Source: Pseudomonas sp. H9
Lineage (GTDB): Bacteria; Pseudomonadota; Gammaproteobacteria; Pseudomonadales; Pseudomonadaceae
DNA: 58,315 bases
Direction: 5' to 3'
NCBI RefSeq assembly: GCF_004353925.1
Contig: NZ_SMOK01000009.1
Location: 1-58,315, forward strand
Position numbers and translations under genes: made by a program. Shown here piece by piece: positions 7,809 through 16,458 of the stretch. Below the pieces are notes generated by a model. It searched no databases. It had not been told where the DNA came from and was given only the letters and a program-made list of their open reading frames with translations. Position 1 is the first letter of the stretch; every line of letters starts with the position of its first letter.

Positions 7809-8501
7809 TCACGGCAGATACAGCCGGAACAAGCCCCCGCCCAGCGGCCCGCCGTTGGCAATCTCGATCCGCCCCTTCACACCATTGCGCTCATGCAGCG
7901 CTGCAATACGCGCGGCAAAGTACAGGCCCAGGCCGGTGCTGCCACTCTGCGCATCGATGCCCTGCACATAATCGTGCTGACGCTCAAGCATGTGCGCCGA
8001 GAACCCCGGACCATCATCGTTGATGCTCAGCAACAACTGCTCACCCTCTTCGCTGACCGTGATCAGCAGTGTGTGACCGGCATAGCGAATGGCATTGTTG
8101 AGAATGTTGGCGACCACCGAGCTGACCAGTTCACGATCAAAAAAACCCAGCGGACTGGCCGTTTCAATACGCCAGCTAGCCAGGATGTCGCGGTGCTGGA
8201 GCAGGTTCTGCTGGGCGGCCAGCTGAGCCTCGATGAAATCGTCCAGCTCGTGATAATCCGGGCACATCGGCAGTTGGTTGACGCCCAGTTTGTACAACCC
8301 CAGCAATTGCACGAGCATGCCGTTGAGGTGCGTGAACTCATGCTCCATGACCCCCTGCTCGCTACTGCTGCGCAGGGCTTCAGGCAAACGCGCCAACCAC
8401 TGGCCATGGGCCTGGGTCAGGGCGGACAGCGAGTTCTTCATGTCGTGGACGGTGGAGGCGATCACCGTGGAAAAGTCCAGCCCCTGGTTGTTCTGGTTCA
8501 T
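7809..8501 (-). CDS. Soluble sensor histidine kinase
   Basis: 230 residues, with no membrane segment and no recognisable input domain. The phosphoacceptor is His19 in STVHDMKNSL. The C-terminal half is a HATPase domain with an N box (NILNNAIRYAG), G1 (INDDGPGFS) and G2 (GSTGLGLYFA). The start at 8501 overlaps the stop of the upstream response-regulator gene as ATGA, so the two are translationally coupled. A longer frame back to 8594 would lie inside that gene and adds no conserved residues. Because it has no sensor of its own, the signal may reach it through another protein, possibly the TPR part of its partner; that is inference. Confidence 0.85.
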   Translation of the reverse strand: MNQNNQGLDFSTVIASTVHDMKNSLSALTQAHGQWLARLPEALRSSSEQGVMEHEFTHLNGMLVQLLGLYKLGVNQLPMCPDYHELDDFIEAQLAAQQNLLQHRDILASWRIETASPLGFFDRELVSSVVANILNNAIRYAGHTLLITVSEEGEQLLLSINDDGPGFSAHMLERQHDYVQGIDAQSGSTGLGLYFAARIAALHERNGVKGRIEIANGGPLGGGLFRLYLP

Positions 8502-10105
8502 GCGCCAAAGGCCCGGATATGCAGTTTGCGGTAACGGTCGTAGCGGCTGTCGCTTTCGGGAATTCCGGCCACGCAAGTGAGGCAGGCACGGCATTCGTCC
8601 ATGATGGCAGCAGGCGGTGTTTCACCCCCGATGCGCAACAAGGCTTGGGCAGTGTTCAGGGCGATACTGATGTTCTTCGGTTGCAGGGTCAGGGCACGGC
8701 GGAACAACCCCAGCGCTTCACTGAGTTGCCCACCTTGATAACTGCGTACACCTTGACGGTTGAGGTCGACCGCTTCCGTCACCGCGCCGAGCACGGTGGC
8801 ATCATCGGTCAGGCGCGAAACGCTCTGCATAACCTTAGGATCGTCGCCATAGGTTTCGACACAGCTTTTCAGGATCGAGGTACCCGCAGATTCCTGGCCG
8901 AGTTTCTGTAGCTGGCTTGCGACCACTAAGGCTGCCTCAACCGAGAAAAACTGCTCCATCTTGTCCAGCCGGGCCATGGCCTGCTCGGTCAATTTGGCAG
9001 CGGTTTCGGCGTCACCGGCCTGCTGCAGACTGGCCGCTTTCATCAGCCGCGCACGCACCTGCAGGCCCTGGTCTTCGACGTTCTCCTTGGCCACCTCACT
9101 GAGCACCGTGTTGATCTCGACCCGCGTACGCGCATCCAGACCATTCCCGGCATTCTTGTTCATCAGCGCCTGGACCAGGCCCAGATTGCTCTCCGGATCT
9201 TTGTAACGCGAACTCTGCCCTTGGTTGACCGCATGCCGGTAGGCTTTCGACGAGGTGTCGAAGTCATCATTGCCCAGCGCCAGCTTGCCCAGCATCATTT
9301 GCCGGCGTACCGCCAGAGGCGACAACCGCACCGCTTCCTCCAGCACGCCCTGGGCGCGCTTGTGTTCCCCCAATGCGACCAACACCTCAGCCAACCCGTC
9401 GTAGAGGCCCGGCATCATCGGGAAGGCTTTGAGGGCTTGCTCGTACACGCCCTGAGCCTGAGAAAACTGATTGCGCTTATGCAACAGGCTGCCCAAGGCC
9501 GCATAGGCCCAAGGGGTCGCCCGGCTGGAGATGATGGTAGTGAGGAACTTTTCCAACTCGTCGTAACGATTCAGAGCCTTTAACGCATCAGCACGGTAAC
9601 GCAGGCACAACGGCGCGAAGCGCGGATCTTTCTTGCACAGCTCAGCGCAAGCGGCCAGCACCTCAGCCGGACGGCCGCGATCCAGCGCCTGCAGGATCGG
9701 CTTGAGCAAGGTCTTGCGTTGCACCAGTTTTTCCAGGCGTTGCGCCAGGCCGATACGGTTGAACGGTTTGGTCAGATAGGCATCCGGTTCGTGCTCCAGA
9801 GCACTGAGCACAATTGCCTGACTGGTTTCGGCGGTGACCATGAGGAACACACACTCATGGCTGATCAACTTGTCGAGGATCAGGTCTTCCAGCACCTGCT
9901 GGCCGTTCTTCTTGCCGTCACCGAGGTGAAAGTCCTGAAGGATAAAGTCGTAGCGCTTCTGCGCACACATGCGCAACGCCTGCTCACCACTGTCGGCCGT
10001 ATCGACATCACGCACCCCCAACTCACGCAGCATCGAGCGTGCTGAACTGCGGAAATCCGAGAAATCGTCGACGATCAGAAAACTTTTTTGGCTGTAGACC
10101 TGCAT
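8498..10105 (-). CDS. Response regulator with REC and TPR-repeat output
   Basis: 535 residues. A receiver domain covers about 5-125: acidic pair Asp13/Asp14, phosphoacceptor Asp58 in LQDFHLG, switch residue in VTAETS, and Lys in YLTKPF. The rest (about 140-500) is helical tetratricopeptide-like repeats, for example WAYAALGSLLHKRNQFSQAQ and YDGLAEVLVALGEHKRAQGV. There is no DNA-binding or enzymatic output, so it probably acts through protein contacts. I chose ATG 10105 (MQVYSQKSF); the frame is open to 10159 but that extension is a hydrophobic non-conserved stretch. Its kinase gene is coupled at the 3' end, and a diguanylate cyclase gene lies upstream, 98 nt away on the same strand. Partner and pathway unknown. 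Confidence 0.85.
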   Translation of the reverse strand: MQVYSQKSFLIVDDFSDFRSSARSMLRELGVRDVDTADSGEQALRMCAQKRYDFILQDFHLGDGKKNGQQVLEDLILDKLISHECVFLMVTAETSQAIVLSALEHEPDAYLTKPFNRIGLAQRLEKLVQRKTLLKPILQALDRGRPAEVLAACAELCKKDPRFAPLCLRYRADALKALNRYDELEKFLTTIISSRATPWAYAALGSLLHKRNQFSQAQGVYEQALKAFPMMPGLYDGLAEVLVALGEHKRAQGVLEEAVRLSPLAVRRQMMLGKLALGNDDFDTSSKAYRHAVNQGQSSRYKDPESNLGLVQALMNKNAGNGLDARTRVEINTVLSEVAKENVEDQGLQVRARLMKAASLQQAGDAETAAKLTEQAMARLDKMEQFFSVEAALVVASQLQKLGQESAGTSILKSCVETYGDDPKVMQSVSRLTDDATVLGAVTEAVDLNRQGVRSYQGGQLSEALGLFRRALTLQPKNISIALNTAQALLRIGGETPPAAIMDECRACLTCVAGIPESDSRYDRYRKLHIRAFGA

Positions 10106-10203
10106 CCACGCAACCTGACATAACAAATAAAAAAAGGATGCACAGACCGCAACAATCACAGGCTGGCTTCGCGGGTAACTCTGAGCTGGCGTGAGGGCGG
10201 GTG

Positions 10204-11283
10204 TTACGCGCAGACACCTGTCACAGCAAGACGCACCTGATTGTCACCGCTACGTTTGGCCTCATACATGGCCAGGTCCGCCAGGTGAATCAGGGTGTCC
10301 ATGCTCGCAGCATGATCGGGATAGACCGCCACCCCCAAGCTGGTGCCCACCTGCAACATCTCACTGGAAATGATCATGGGAAAGGCCAGTGACTCGATCA
10401 CATTGCTGCAAATCAGCCGCACCTCTTCCTCCACTGCCATACCGGGTGAGAACCCTTCAAGGATCAGGACGAACTCATCGCCGCCGATCCTGGCTACAGT
10501 ATCGGCCGTGCGCAGCATTTGCTTGAGCCGTTTAGCCACAAACATCAGTACCTGGTCACCTATGGCGTGACCATGACGGTCATTAATGTCTTTGAAATCA
10601 TTGAGGTCGACAAAGGCCAACGCAACCCGTGTATTGGTAACCCGAGCCTTCTCCAGCGCCAAGGCCAGCCTTTGTTCGAACACTAAGCGGTTGGGCAGAC
10701 CGGTCAACACATCATTGTGGGCCAGGTTATGCAGTTGGTTTGCCCAGGCCTTCTCTTCGGTGATGTCACGCACCACGCCCATCATTTTCACCGCCACGCC
10801 CTGGGCGTTGCACACCACGTTGCCCGTCTCGCGCAGCCACCGAACACTGCCGTCGGGCCAGACCACGCGGTACTCTTCGTCGTGGTTTTCACCCGTTGCA
10901 ATACAGCGCAATTCGCCGGCCCGCACCTGTGCTCGGTCGTCCGGATGAACACTGGCGCAAAAACGTTCATAGCTGGGGATAATTTCCCCTACCTGATATC
11001 CAAACATGGGGTAGATGGCATCGGACCAGAAGAGCTTTTCGGTATCGATATCCCAATCCCAAGTGCCGATACGGGCGAAATACTGGCTGCGCCGGTAGCG
11101 TTCAATATCGTCGGGCTGCACGGCACTGGCCTGTGCCTGACTGCCGCCCAGAGTATCCAGGTGCTGGCGGCATTCGCGTAACCGCCGCTCAAGCACACGC
11201 CCGCGCAGCAACGCACGTACCCACAAGATCGACAATACCCCCAAGCCAATCCATGGCACGACGATGTACAGCAGCTGCGTCAT
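10204..11283 (-). CDS. Membrane-anchored PAS-GGDEF diguanylate cyclase
   Basis: 359 residues. One membrane helix lies at about 5-26 (LLYIVVPWIGLGVLSILWV), then a PAS_3-type domain at about 65-185 with a PAC end (MMGVVRDITEEK). The GGDEF domain covers about 195-355 and has an intact active-site GGDEF (IGGDEFVLI). The allosteric inhibitory site RxxD is present as RTAD, five residues before GGDEF, so c-di-GMP feedback inhibition is expected. It makes c-di-GMP from two GTP at the inner membrane in response to a PAS-sensed signal. There is no EAL domain. It lies upstream of the REC-TPR/kinase pair on the same strand and may signal in the same circuit. Confidence 0.9.
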   Translation of the reverse strand: MTQLLYIVVPWIGLGVLSILWVRALLRGRVLERRLRECRQHLDTLGGSQAQASAVQPDDIERYRRSQYFARIGTWDWDIDTEKLFWSDAIYPMFGYQVGEIIPSYERFCASVHPDDRAQVRAGELRCIATGENHDEEYRVVWPDGSVRWLRETGNVVCNAQGVAVKMMGVVRDITEEKAWANQLHNLAHNDVLTGLPNRLVFEQRLALALEKARVTNTRVALAFVDLNDFKDINDRHGHAIGDQVLMFVAKRLKQMLRTADTVARIGGDEFVLILEGFSPGMAVEEEVRLICSNVIESLAFPMIISSEMLQVGTSLGVAVYPDHAASMDTLIHLADLAMYEAKRSGDNQVRLAVTGVCA

Positions 11284-11363
11284 GACGAAGCGCTCTAAAA
11301 TGATAGCAAGCAGCCATCATCTTCGATCCTCAGCGCGTCGTAAAGTCTGGCATCGGCGATGGC

Positions 11364-11948
11364 TCAGCGCGCCACCTGACAGGTCAGTTCGGTACCGTAC
11401 CATTTCACTTTCGCTTCGCCTTGATGTTCCCAGAACTCGACACCTTCGGCGCCGTACTTGCTACCGCTGCCCGAGGGTTGAGCAATGACAATGGTCTGGT
11501 CGTCGCCATAGGTGAGCACTGCCGCCTGGGGATTGAGCTGGTTGTAAAACACAGCAGTGAAAGTTTTGCTGTCGTCGTTACAGTCGAACTCCACCGCTGC
11601 TGGCACCTGAACCGCACCAGACTGGATCTGCAATTCGACGTTGCGCACCTGGTACTGCTCAAGCACACAGGCATCGACATCGCTGGCTTTCCAACATTCG
11701 TCACGGCCCTTGATCCAACCACGCTGGGTGGCCTTGAGCTGCTTTTGCGATTCGCTATCGGCTTGCCCCAGCACACGCTTGTACAGCACGGCCAGCTCCC
11801 GATCGAGCTTGCTCAGCTGTGGGCTCTGGCACACCTTCAGTGCCACGCCCTCGGCCTTCTCGCACGAGAATGACGGCCCTTCTGTCGCCAGCGCGATGCC
11901 TGTGGACAAGCCGCAAGTAAGGAGCACCAGGGTGCATGCACGGAACAT
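11364..11948 (-). CDS. Secreted LprI-like/MliC-like lysozyme-inhibitor fusion
   Basis: 194 residues. A signal peptide is present (MFRACTLVLLTCGLSTGIALA). The first domain (about 25-105) is DUF1311/LprI-like, with cysteines in SFSCEKAEGVALKVCQ and a CWKASDVDACVLEQY end. The second (about 110-194) is MliC-like: FDCNDDSKTFTAVFYNQ, then a LTYGDD strand, then WYGTELTCQ, with two conserved cysteines. MliC proteins block C-type lysozyme and LprI-type proteins also inhibit lysozyme, so this is probably a periplasmic or surface lysozyme inhibitor with two modules. There is no lipobox. It lies 80 nt upstream of the diguanylate cyclase start on the same strand and may be co-transcribed. Confidence 0.8.
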   Translation of the reverse strand: MFRACTLVLLTCGLSTGIALATEGPSFSCEKAEGVALKVCQSPQLSKLDRELAVLYKRVLGQADSESQKQLKATQRGWIKGRDECWKASDVDACVLEQYQVRNVELQIQSGAVQVPAAVEFDCNDDSKTFTAVFYNQLNPQAAVLTYGDDQTIVIAQPSGSGSKYGAEGVEFWEHQGEAKVKWYGTELTCQVAR

Positions 11949-12023
11949 GGGCGAGGCCTCTAGCAGGAATGATCCTGCCAGAGAGTACAGCAGAATTTCT
12001 CCTGCTGGCCGCGCAGTCGGTCG

Positions 12024-14747
12024 TCAGGCCAACAGGCCCAAGGCTTTTGCCCGGGCAACAGCCTGGGTTCTGCGCTCGACCCCCAGCTTGCTGTTGATAT
12101 GGCTGGCGTGGGTCTTGACGGTGTGCAGTGAGATGAACAACCGCTCACTGATTTCCTGGTTGGAGCAACCTTGGGCGATCAACTCCAGCACCGACTTTTC
12201 CCGGGCGCTCAACGCTTCGAAGCTTGCGCTGGAGACCTCCACAGCCTCTGCAGCGGGCAGCAACGCCAACAGGCTGACCTGAGTCGGGCTCGCCGGCTGG
12301 TTCAACAGTTGCTCACGCATCCATTGCGGGTGCTCCTGCAACAATCGCTGGAACGCGTGCAAGGTCCCACCACGGCCGGCCTCCAGGGCCAATGTCAGTA
12401 AATCACGGGCCTGCATCTCGTTGTTGTTGGCCAGCAGCAAGTCGACCCATTGGCACAGTGCGATGACACAGAGCAGCTGCCCACCCGTTGCCTGACCGCG
12501 TTCCACCAACGCCTGCAAATGCTGCCCAGCCTGCGCCAGACGCCCCTGGATTCGTTCGAGCAGCGCCTGTTGCAGCTCGATGTGCAGCCCTAACAGGGGG
12601 TGGAACTCGGGTGCAGCAGCGGCCCTTTGGCCGCCATAGGTCTGACCCAGGCGCAATAACCAGGACTCGGCCAGGTCGATCCGGCCCTGCCCCAGCCATA
12701 ACTCGCATTTGACCAAGGTAATCATCGCCAGATAAAAAATCGGCGGGACATCCCAGATGTGCATCAACCGCTCGGCCTCGGCCAACTCGGTAAACGCCTC
12801 GGTAAATCGGCCCTCGCGGCCATCCATCGCAGCGATTACGCAATGTCCGATCAGCACGCTGATGTCACGACACGCACGCGCCTCGACCAGACCTGCACGC
12901 AATCGGCTACGGCCCGCCTGCGTTTCCAGGCGCGCCACTAACAGGTAACCCTCATACAACGTCAGACGTGCGCGTACTGCGTACAAGCGCTGCGCCGACA
13001 ACCCCTGCAATCGCTGCAGGCCTTGTTGCACTTCTTCCAGGGCGCGTATCACTTCGCCGCGCGCATGCAGCACCCGTGCGCGGTCATAGTGCGCCAAGGC
13101 CTCAAACAGTGGGTTGCCGATGCGTTGAGCCAGCTCCAGTGCCTCACGGTTGCAGCTACGCGCCCGAGAGTAGTCGGCATCGGCAATGGCCAGATTGGAA
13201 AGGGTCGACAAACACACCAGACGTTGGCCATAACGTTTTTGCGGCAGGCTACGCAGGGCCTCGGTGCAGTAGGCACGCGTGCGTTCGCGGTCACCACGAC
13301 CACGGGCGATAACACCGCTCAGCGCCAACCATTGCGCCAGCATCGAGCGTTGCGCGGTTGCTGACGGCGCCGGTAAGAAGCGGCTCAGATGACTGGCCAG
13401 ATCTTCGGCCGCATCAAGTTGCCCGGCCAGGCCCAACGCCCAGCTGTACAGGACAATCAGCCGTGGCGTGCTGATCAACAGACTGTCGGGCAGGTCCATC
13501 TTCCAGCGCAGCAGCATGCCGACGTTCTGCTCGGCAAGCAGTTGCTCCTCCGACAAGTTCTGTACCAGGTTGGCTGCAACATCCAGGTGCCCTGCACGCA
13601 GGGCCTGTTCCACCGCTTCATCGAGCAAGCCTTGGCTGTGGAACCAGCGACAGGCACGCAGGTGCAGGCTCGACAGCGGCAAGCTGGTTTGACGGCTACG
13701 CAGCAGATCGGAAAACAGATGGTGGTAACGGTACCAACGCCCATGTTCATCCAGCGGCACTAGAAAGACCTGATGCGCCTGCAAGTAAGCAATGATCTCG
13801 GCACTGTCGTGGCTTTCACGCATTGCATCACACAGGTCGCTGCAGAAGCGCTCCTGGCAAGCGGTGTCGTTGAGAAAGCCTTGAACGTCGGCCGGCAGAA
13901 TATCGATGACCTCTTCAAGCAGGTAATCGCGGATCAGCCCCTCACCACCGTGCAGCGCCTGGGGTAAGACACTGTCGGCACCCGCTTCGCTGGCCGCCAG
14001 TTGCCAGAAGCGCAGCCCGGCAATCCAGCCATCGCTGCGCTGGATCAAATTGTCCAGAGCCTGACCGCGCAGACCGCTTGGCTGCTGGCCCAATACTGCC
14101 AACGACTCTTCGGGAGTCAGGCGCAGATCCTGTTCGCTGAGTTCGAGCAATTGCCGCGAAAGACGCAGGCGCGCCAGATGCCAGTCCGGGCGCAGGCGGC
14201 TGGTGACCAACAAGACCAGACCGGGCGGCAAATGGTTGAGGAAGAACTGCAGGCAGCGGTCGAGTACCGGGCCCTGTGCCAGGTGGTAGTCATCGAGCAC
14301 CAGCAACAACGGATTGTGCGGCCGCAGGTGCTGCGCCAGCTCATCGAGCAAGCCGTCGAGCCATTCCTCGAACGCAAAAGGTTGATGACGCTGACGCATC
14401 TTCAGCAGGCCAAGTGCCTGGCTGCCCAGCGCCGGGCAATACTGCTGCAAACCTTCAAGCAAGCGCTCCAGGAATCGCCCCGGATCGCTGTCGCGGCGGC
14501 TCAAGTCCAGCCACAGGCTACTCCAGTGATTGGGCAGGTTCTGGCAGAACTCGACGGCCAGCGAGCTTTTACCGAAGCCGGCTGGCGCATTGACCAATAA
14601 CAAGCGGCCACCTAGCCCTGACCGCAAGCGATGGCACAAACGCGCCCGCGGCACATGCCCTTCAGGTAGTGGCGGACGATAGAAGCGTCCTTCCAGGACG
14701 CTCATGGCCTGGCTGGCGAACCCTTGCGTACGGGACAGATCAGTCAT
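12024..14747 (-). CDS. MalT/AlkS-like large ATP-binding LuxR regulator (LAL family)
   Basis: 907 residues, typical of LAL regulators. A Walker A motif (NAPAGFGKSS) is at about 53-62, with a Walker B-like LLLVLDDYH at about 145-153. A long TPR-like helical middle region follows. The C-terminal LuxR helix-turn-helix (about 843-905) reads LSAREKSVLELIAQG then SNQEISERLFISLHTVKTH. Such proteins (MalT, AlkS) activate transcription when the middle domain binds an inducer and ATP is bound. The DUF1329/DUF1302 genes and the acyl-CoA ligase gene lie immediately upstream on the same strand, so they are its likely targets. The inducer is unknown, perhaps the substrate those proteins handle. Confidence 0.86.
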   Translation of the reverse strand: MTDLSRTQGFASQAMSVLEGRFYRPPLPEGHVPRARLCHRLRSGLGGRLLLVNAPAGFGKSSLAVEFCQNLPNHWSSLWLDLSRRDSDPGRFLERLLEGLQQYCPALGSQALGLLKMRQRHQPFAFEEWLDGLLDELAQHLRPHNPLLLVLDDYHLAQGPVLDRCLQFFLNHLPPGLVLLVTSRLRPDWHLARLRLSRQLLELSEQDLRLTPEESLAVLGQQPSGLRGQALDNLIQRSDGWIAGLRFWQLAASEAGADSVLPQALHGGEGLIRDYLLEEVIDILPADVQGFLNDTACQERFCSDLCDAMRESHDSAEIIAYLQAHQVFLVPLDEHGRWYRYHHLFSDLLRSRQTSLPLSSLHLRACRWFHSQGLLDEAVEQALRAGHLDVAANLVQNLSEEQLLAEQNVGMLLRWKMDLPDSLLISTPRLIVLYSWALGLAGQLDAAEDLASHLSRFLPAPSATAQRSMLAQWLALSGVIARGRGDRERTRAYCTEALRSLPQKRYGQRLVCLSTLSNLAIADADYSRARSCNREALELAQRIGNPLFEALAHYDRARVLHARGEVIRALEEVQQGLQRLQGLSAQRLYAVRARLTLYEGYLLVARLETQAGRSRLRAGLVEARACRDISVLIGHCVIAAMDGREGRFTEAFTELAEAERLMHIWDVPPIFYLAMITLVKCELWLGQGRIDLAESWLLRLGQTYGGQRAAAAPEFHPLLGLHIELQQALLERIQGRLAQAGQHLQALVERGQATGGQLLCVIALCQWVDLLLANNNEMQARDLLTLALEAGRGGTLHAFQRLLQEHPQWMREQLLNQPASPTQVSLLALLPAAEAVEVSSASFEALSAREKSVLELIAQGCSNQEISERLFISLHTVKTHASHINSKLGVERRTQAVARAKALGLLA

Positions 14748-14908
14748 GGCCGGCTCGTTCTAGTTAGAGATTCTTCGGCAGTACGATTTGGCCAGACTAG
14801 CGGTTTAAAACACACATTTGAAGATGATTGCCGCGCATTGCGGCAAAAAGACTACAACAAAAAGCAACAATTCCGATCCTGTATGACGGGGTATAAACAG
14901 AAACCCCG

Positions 14909-14978
14909 GTAGGAGCGGGCTTGCCCCGCGATGCGATGTGACTGACAAACTGCAATCGCGGGGCAAGCCCGCTCCCAC
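14909..14978. repeat. REP element, inverted pair
   Basis: Two REP units in opposite orientation: GTAGGAGCGGGCTTGCCCCG, and the partner ending GGGGCAAGCCCGCTCCCAC. They are separated by about 25 nt and can form a long hairpin. It sits between the LAL regulator gene and the DUF1329 operon end. Confidence 0.9.
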
Positions 14979-15005
14979 CGCTCCCAAAGCCAAAGTAGAG
15001 CGCAT

Positions 15006-15038
15006 AAAAAAATCCGATACCAGCAAGCTGGTATCGGA
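15006..15038 (-). terminator. Rho-independent terminator after the DUF1329 gene
   Basis: On the minus strand, TCCGATACCAGC pairs with GCTGGTATCGGA, almost without a loop, and is followed by seven T. It starts 28 nt past the stop of the DUF1329 gene. Confidence 0.85.
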
Positions 15039-15066
15039 CAGAGGAGATCACACGGAGGTTTGAAAC

Positions 15067-16437
15067 TTAACGCACGCCTTTCTGGCGAAGCGCTGCAGGC
15101 TGGAAGTCAGCCTTGCTGGCGGTGAAGCCGAAGTCGTAAGCCTTTTTCTCTTCGTTCTTCATGCCCAGTGCCAGATAACGGCCCGACTGCAGGTCGTAAA
15201 TGGCTTCCAGGGTGTACCACGGTACCTGGACGTTGTAGTAGTCCTGGGAGTGGGCCTCGGAAACACGCCACAGTTGACCACGACCATCGTACTGGTCGAT
15301 CACGGCAGCCTGCCAGGTGTCTTCGTCAATGTAGAAGTCACGCTTGGCGTAGATATGACGCTGACCCGGTTTCAGCGTAGCAACCACGTGCCAGACGCGG
15401 CGCAGCTCGTAGCGGCTCAAGTCCTGGTTGATGTGCCCCGGCTTGATGATGTCGGCGTACTTGAGCTTCGGATCGTCGAGTTTGTAGCTGTTGGAGGCAA
15501 TGTACATCTCTTTCTTGCCTTCCAGCTTCCAGTCGTAGCGGTCCGGTGCACCGTTGAACATGTCCAGGTTGTCAGAGGTACGCAGGCCATCGGCTGCAGT
15601 ACCCGGACCGTCGTAGGACACCTGTGGTGCCTGGCGCACACGACGCTGGCCAGCGTTGTAGACCCACGCTTTACGTGGTTCCTTGACCTGGTCGAGGGTC
15701 TCATGCACCAGCAACACGGTACCCGCCAGGCGCGCAGGTGCCGTCACCTCCTGGTTGAAGTAGAACAACACGTTCCCTGGGTTGGCCGGATCGTAATCCT
15801 TCATCCGGTCACGGAAGACGAACTGATCCTGGAAATACACCAGGCTGTAGGAGCCATTGGCTTGCGGTGTGGCCTGGGTTACCAGGCGGGTGACGCTGCC
15901 GCCGCGATAACGGGTGATGTGGTTCCAGATGACCTCGATACCGCTCTTTGGAATCGGGAACGGGATCGCAGTATCGAAGTTCTCCAGGCCGTTGCCGCCA
16001 GCGACCAGGTTTGTGGTCGTGGCGTTCTTCTTGATCGCTTCAAATACCTTATCCGGCACAGTTGAACCGCGATGGGTCGGGTATACCGGAAGTTTGTAGC
16101 TGTCAGGGTAACGCTTGAGCATCGCGATCTGGCCCGGCGACAGCTTGTCTTTGTACTGGTCGACGTTCTGCGCGGTGATGGTGTAAAGCGGCTTTTCACT
16201 TGGGTAAGGATCAGCCAGGAAACCCCGGGCATCGACGGCGCCAGCATTGGTTGACAGCGGTTTCCAGGCACTGATCGAACCATCGGCGTTACCGGCTTTT
16301 TCCGCGCCCATTGGCGTCAGCGTGGTGCCGAGTTTGGCCGCCTCGTCAGCGGACACGGCCGCCATGACGCTGGAGGCCAGCAGCGACAGGCCCAGCACAC
16401 CGGCTTGCAGCAGATTCTTGGTCATTTTCATGTTCAT
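15067..16437 (-). CDS. DUF1329 periplasmic/outer-membrane associated protein
   Basis: 456 residues with a signal peptide (about 1-26, cleaved after SSVMA). The rest matches DUF1329: VIWNHITRYRGGS, VYNAGQRRVRQAP, and a C-terminal WRVSEAHSQDYYNVQVPW then YDLQSGRYLALGM. The family is thought to adopt a LolA/LppX-like half-barrel that carries a hydrophobic ligand, and it is nearly always next to a DUF1302 gene, as here (21 nt apart). Together they probably move a lipid-like or hydrophobic substrate at the outer membrane. The substrate is unknown. Same strand as the LAL regulator gene downstream and the DUF1302 gene upstream. Confidence 0.85.
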   Translation of the reverse strand: MNMKMTKNLLQAGVLGLSLLASSVMAAVSADEAAKLGTTLTPMGAEKAGNADGSISAWKPLSTNAGAVDARGFLADPYPSEKPLYTITAQNVDQYKDKLSPGQIAMLKRYPDSYKLPVYPTHRGSTVPDKVFEAIKKNATTTNLVAGGNGLENFDTAIPFPIPKSGIEVIWNHITRYRGGSVTRLVTQATPQANGSYSLVYFQDQFVFRDRMKDYDPANPGNVLFYFNQEVTAPARLAGTVLLVHETLDQVKEPRKAWVYNAGQRRVRQAPQVSYDGPGTAADGLRTSDNLDMFNGAPDRYDWKLEGKKEMYIASNSYKLDDPKLKYADIIKPGHINQDLSRYELRRVWHVVATLKPGQRHIYAKRDFYIDEDTWQAAVIDQYDGRGQLWRVSEAHSQDYYNVQVPWYTLEAIYDLQSGRYLALGMKNEEKKAYDFGFTASKADFQPAALRQKGVR

Positions 16438-16458
16438 GCTCGTCCTGAATCCGTGTTC

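Larger units (their letters stand above)
14748..15066. other. Intergenic region before the LAL regulator gene
   Basis: This 319-nt gap holds the promoter of the LAL regulator gene (not resolved to clear boxes), one REP inverted pair at 14909-14978 and the DUF1329 terminator at 15006-15038. I see no gene in it. Confidence 0.6.
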
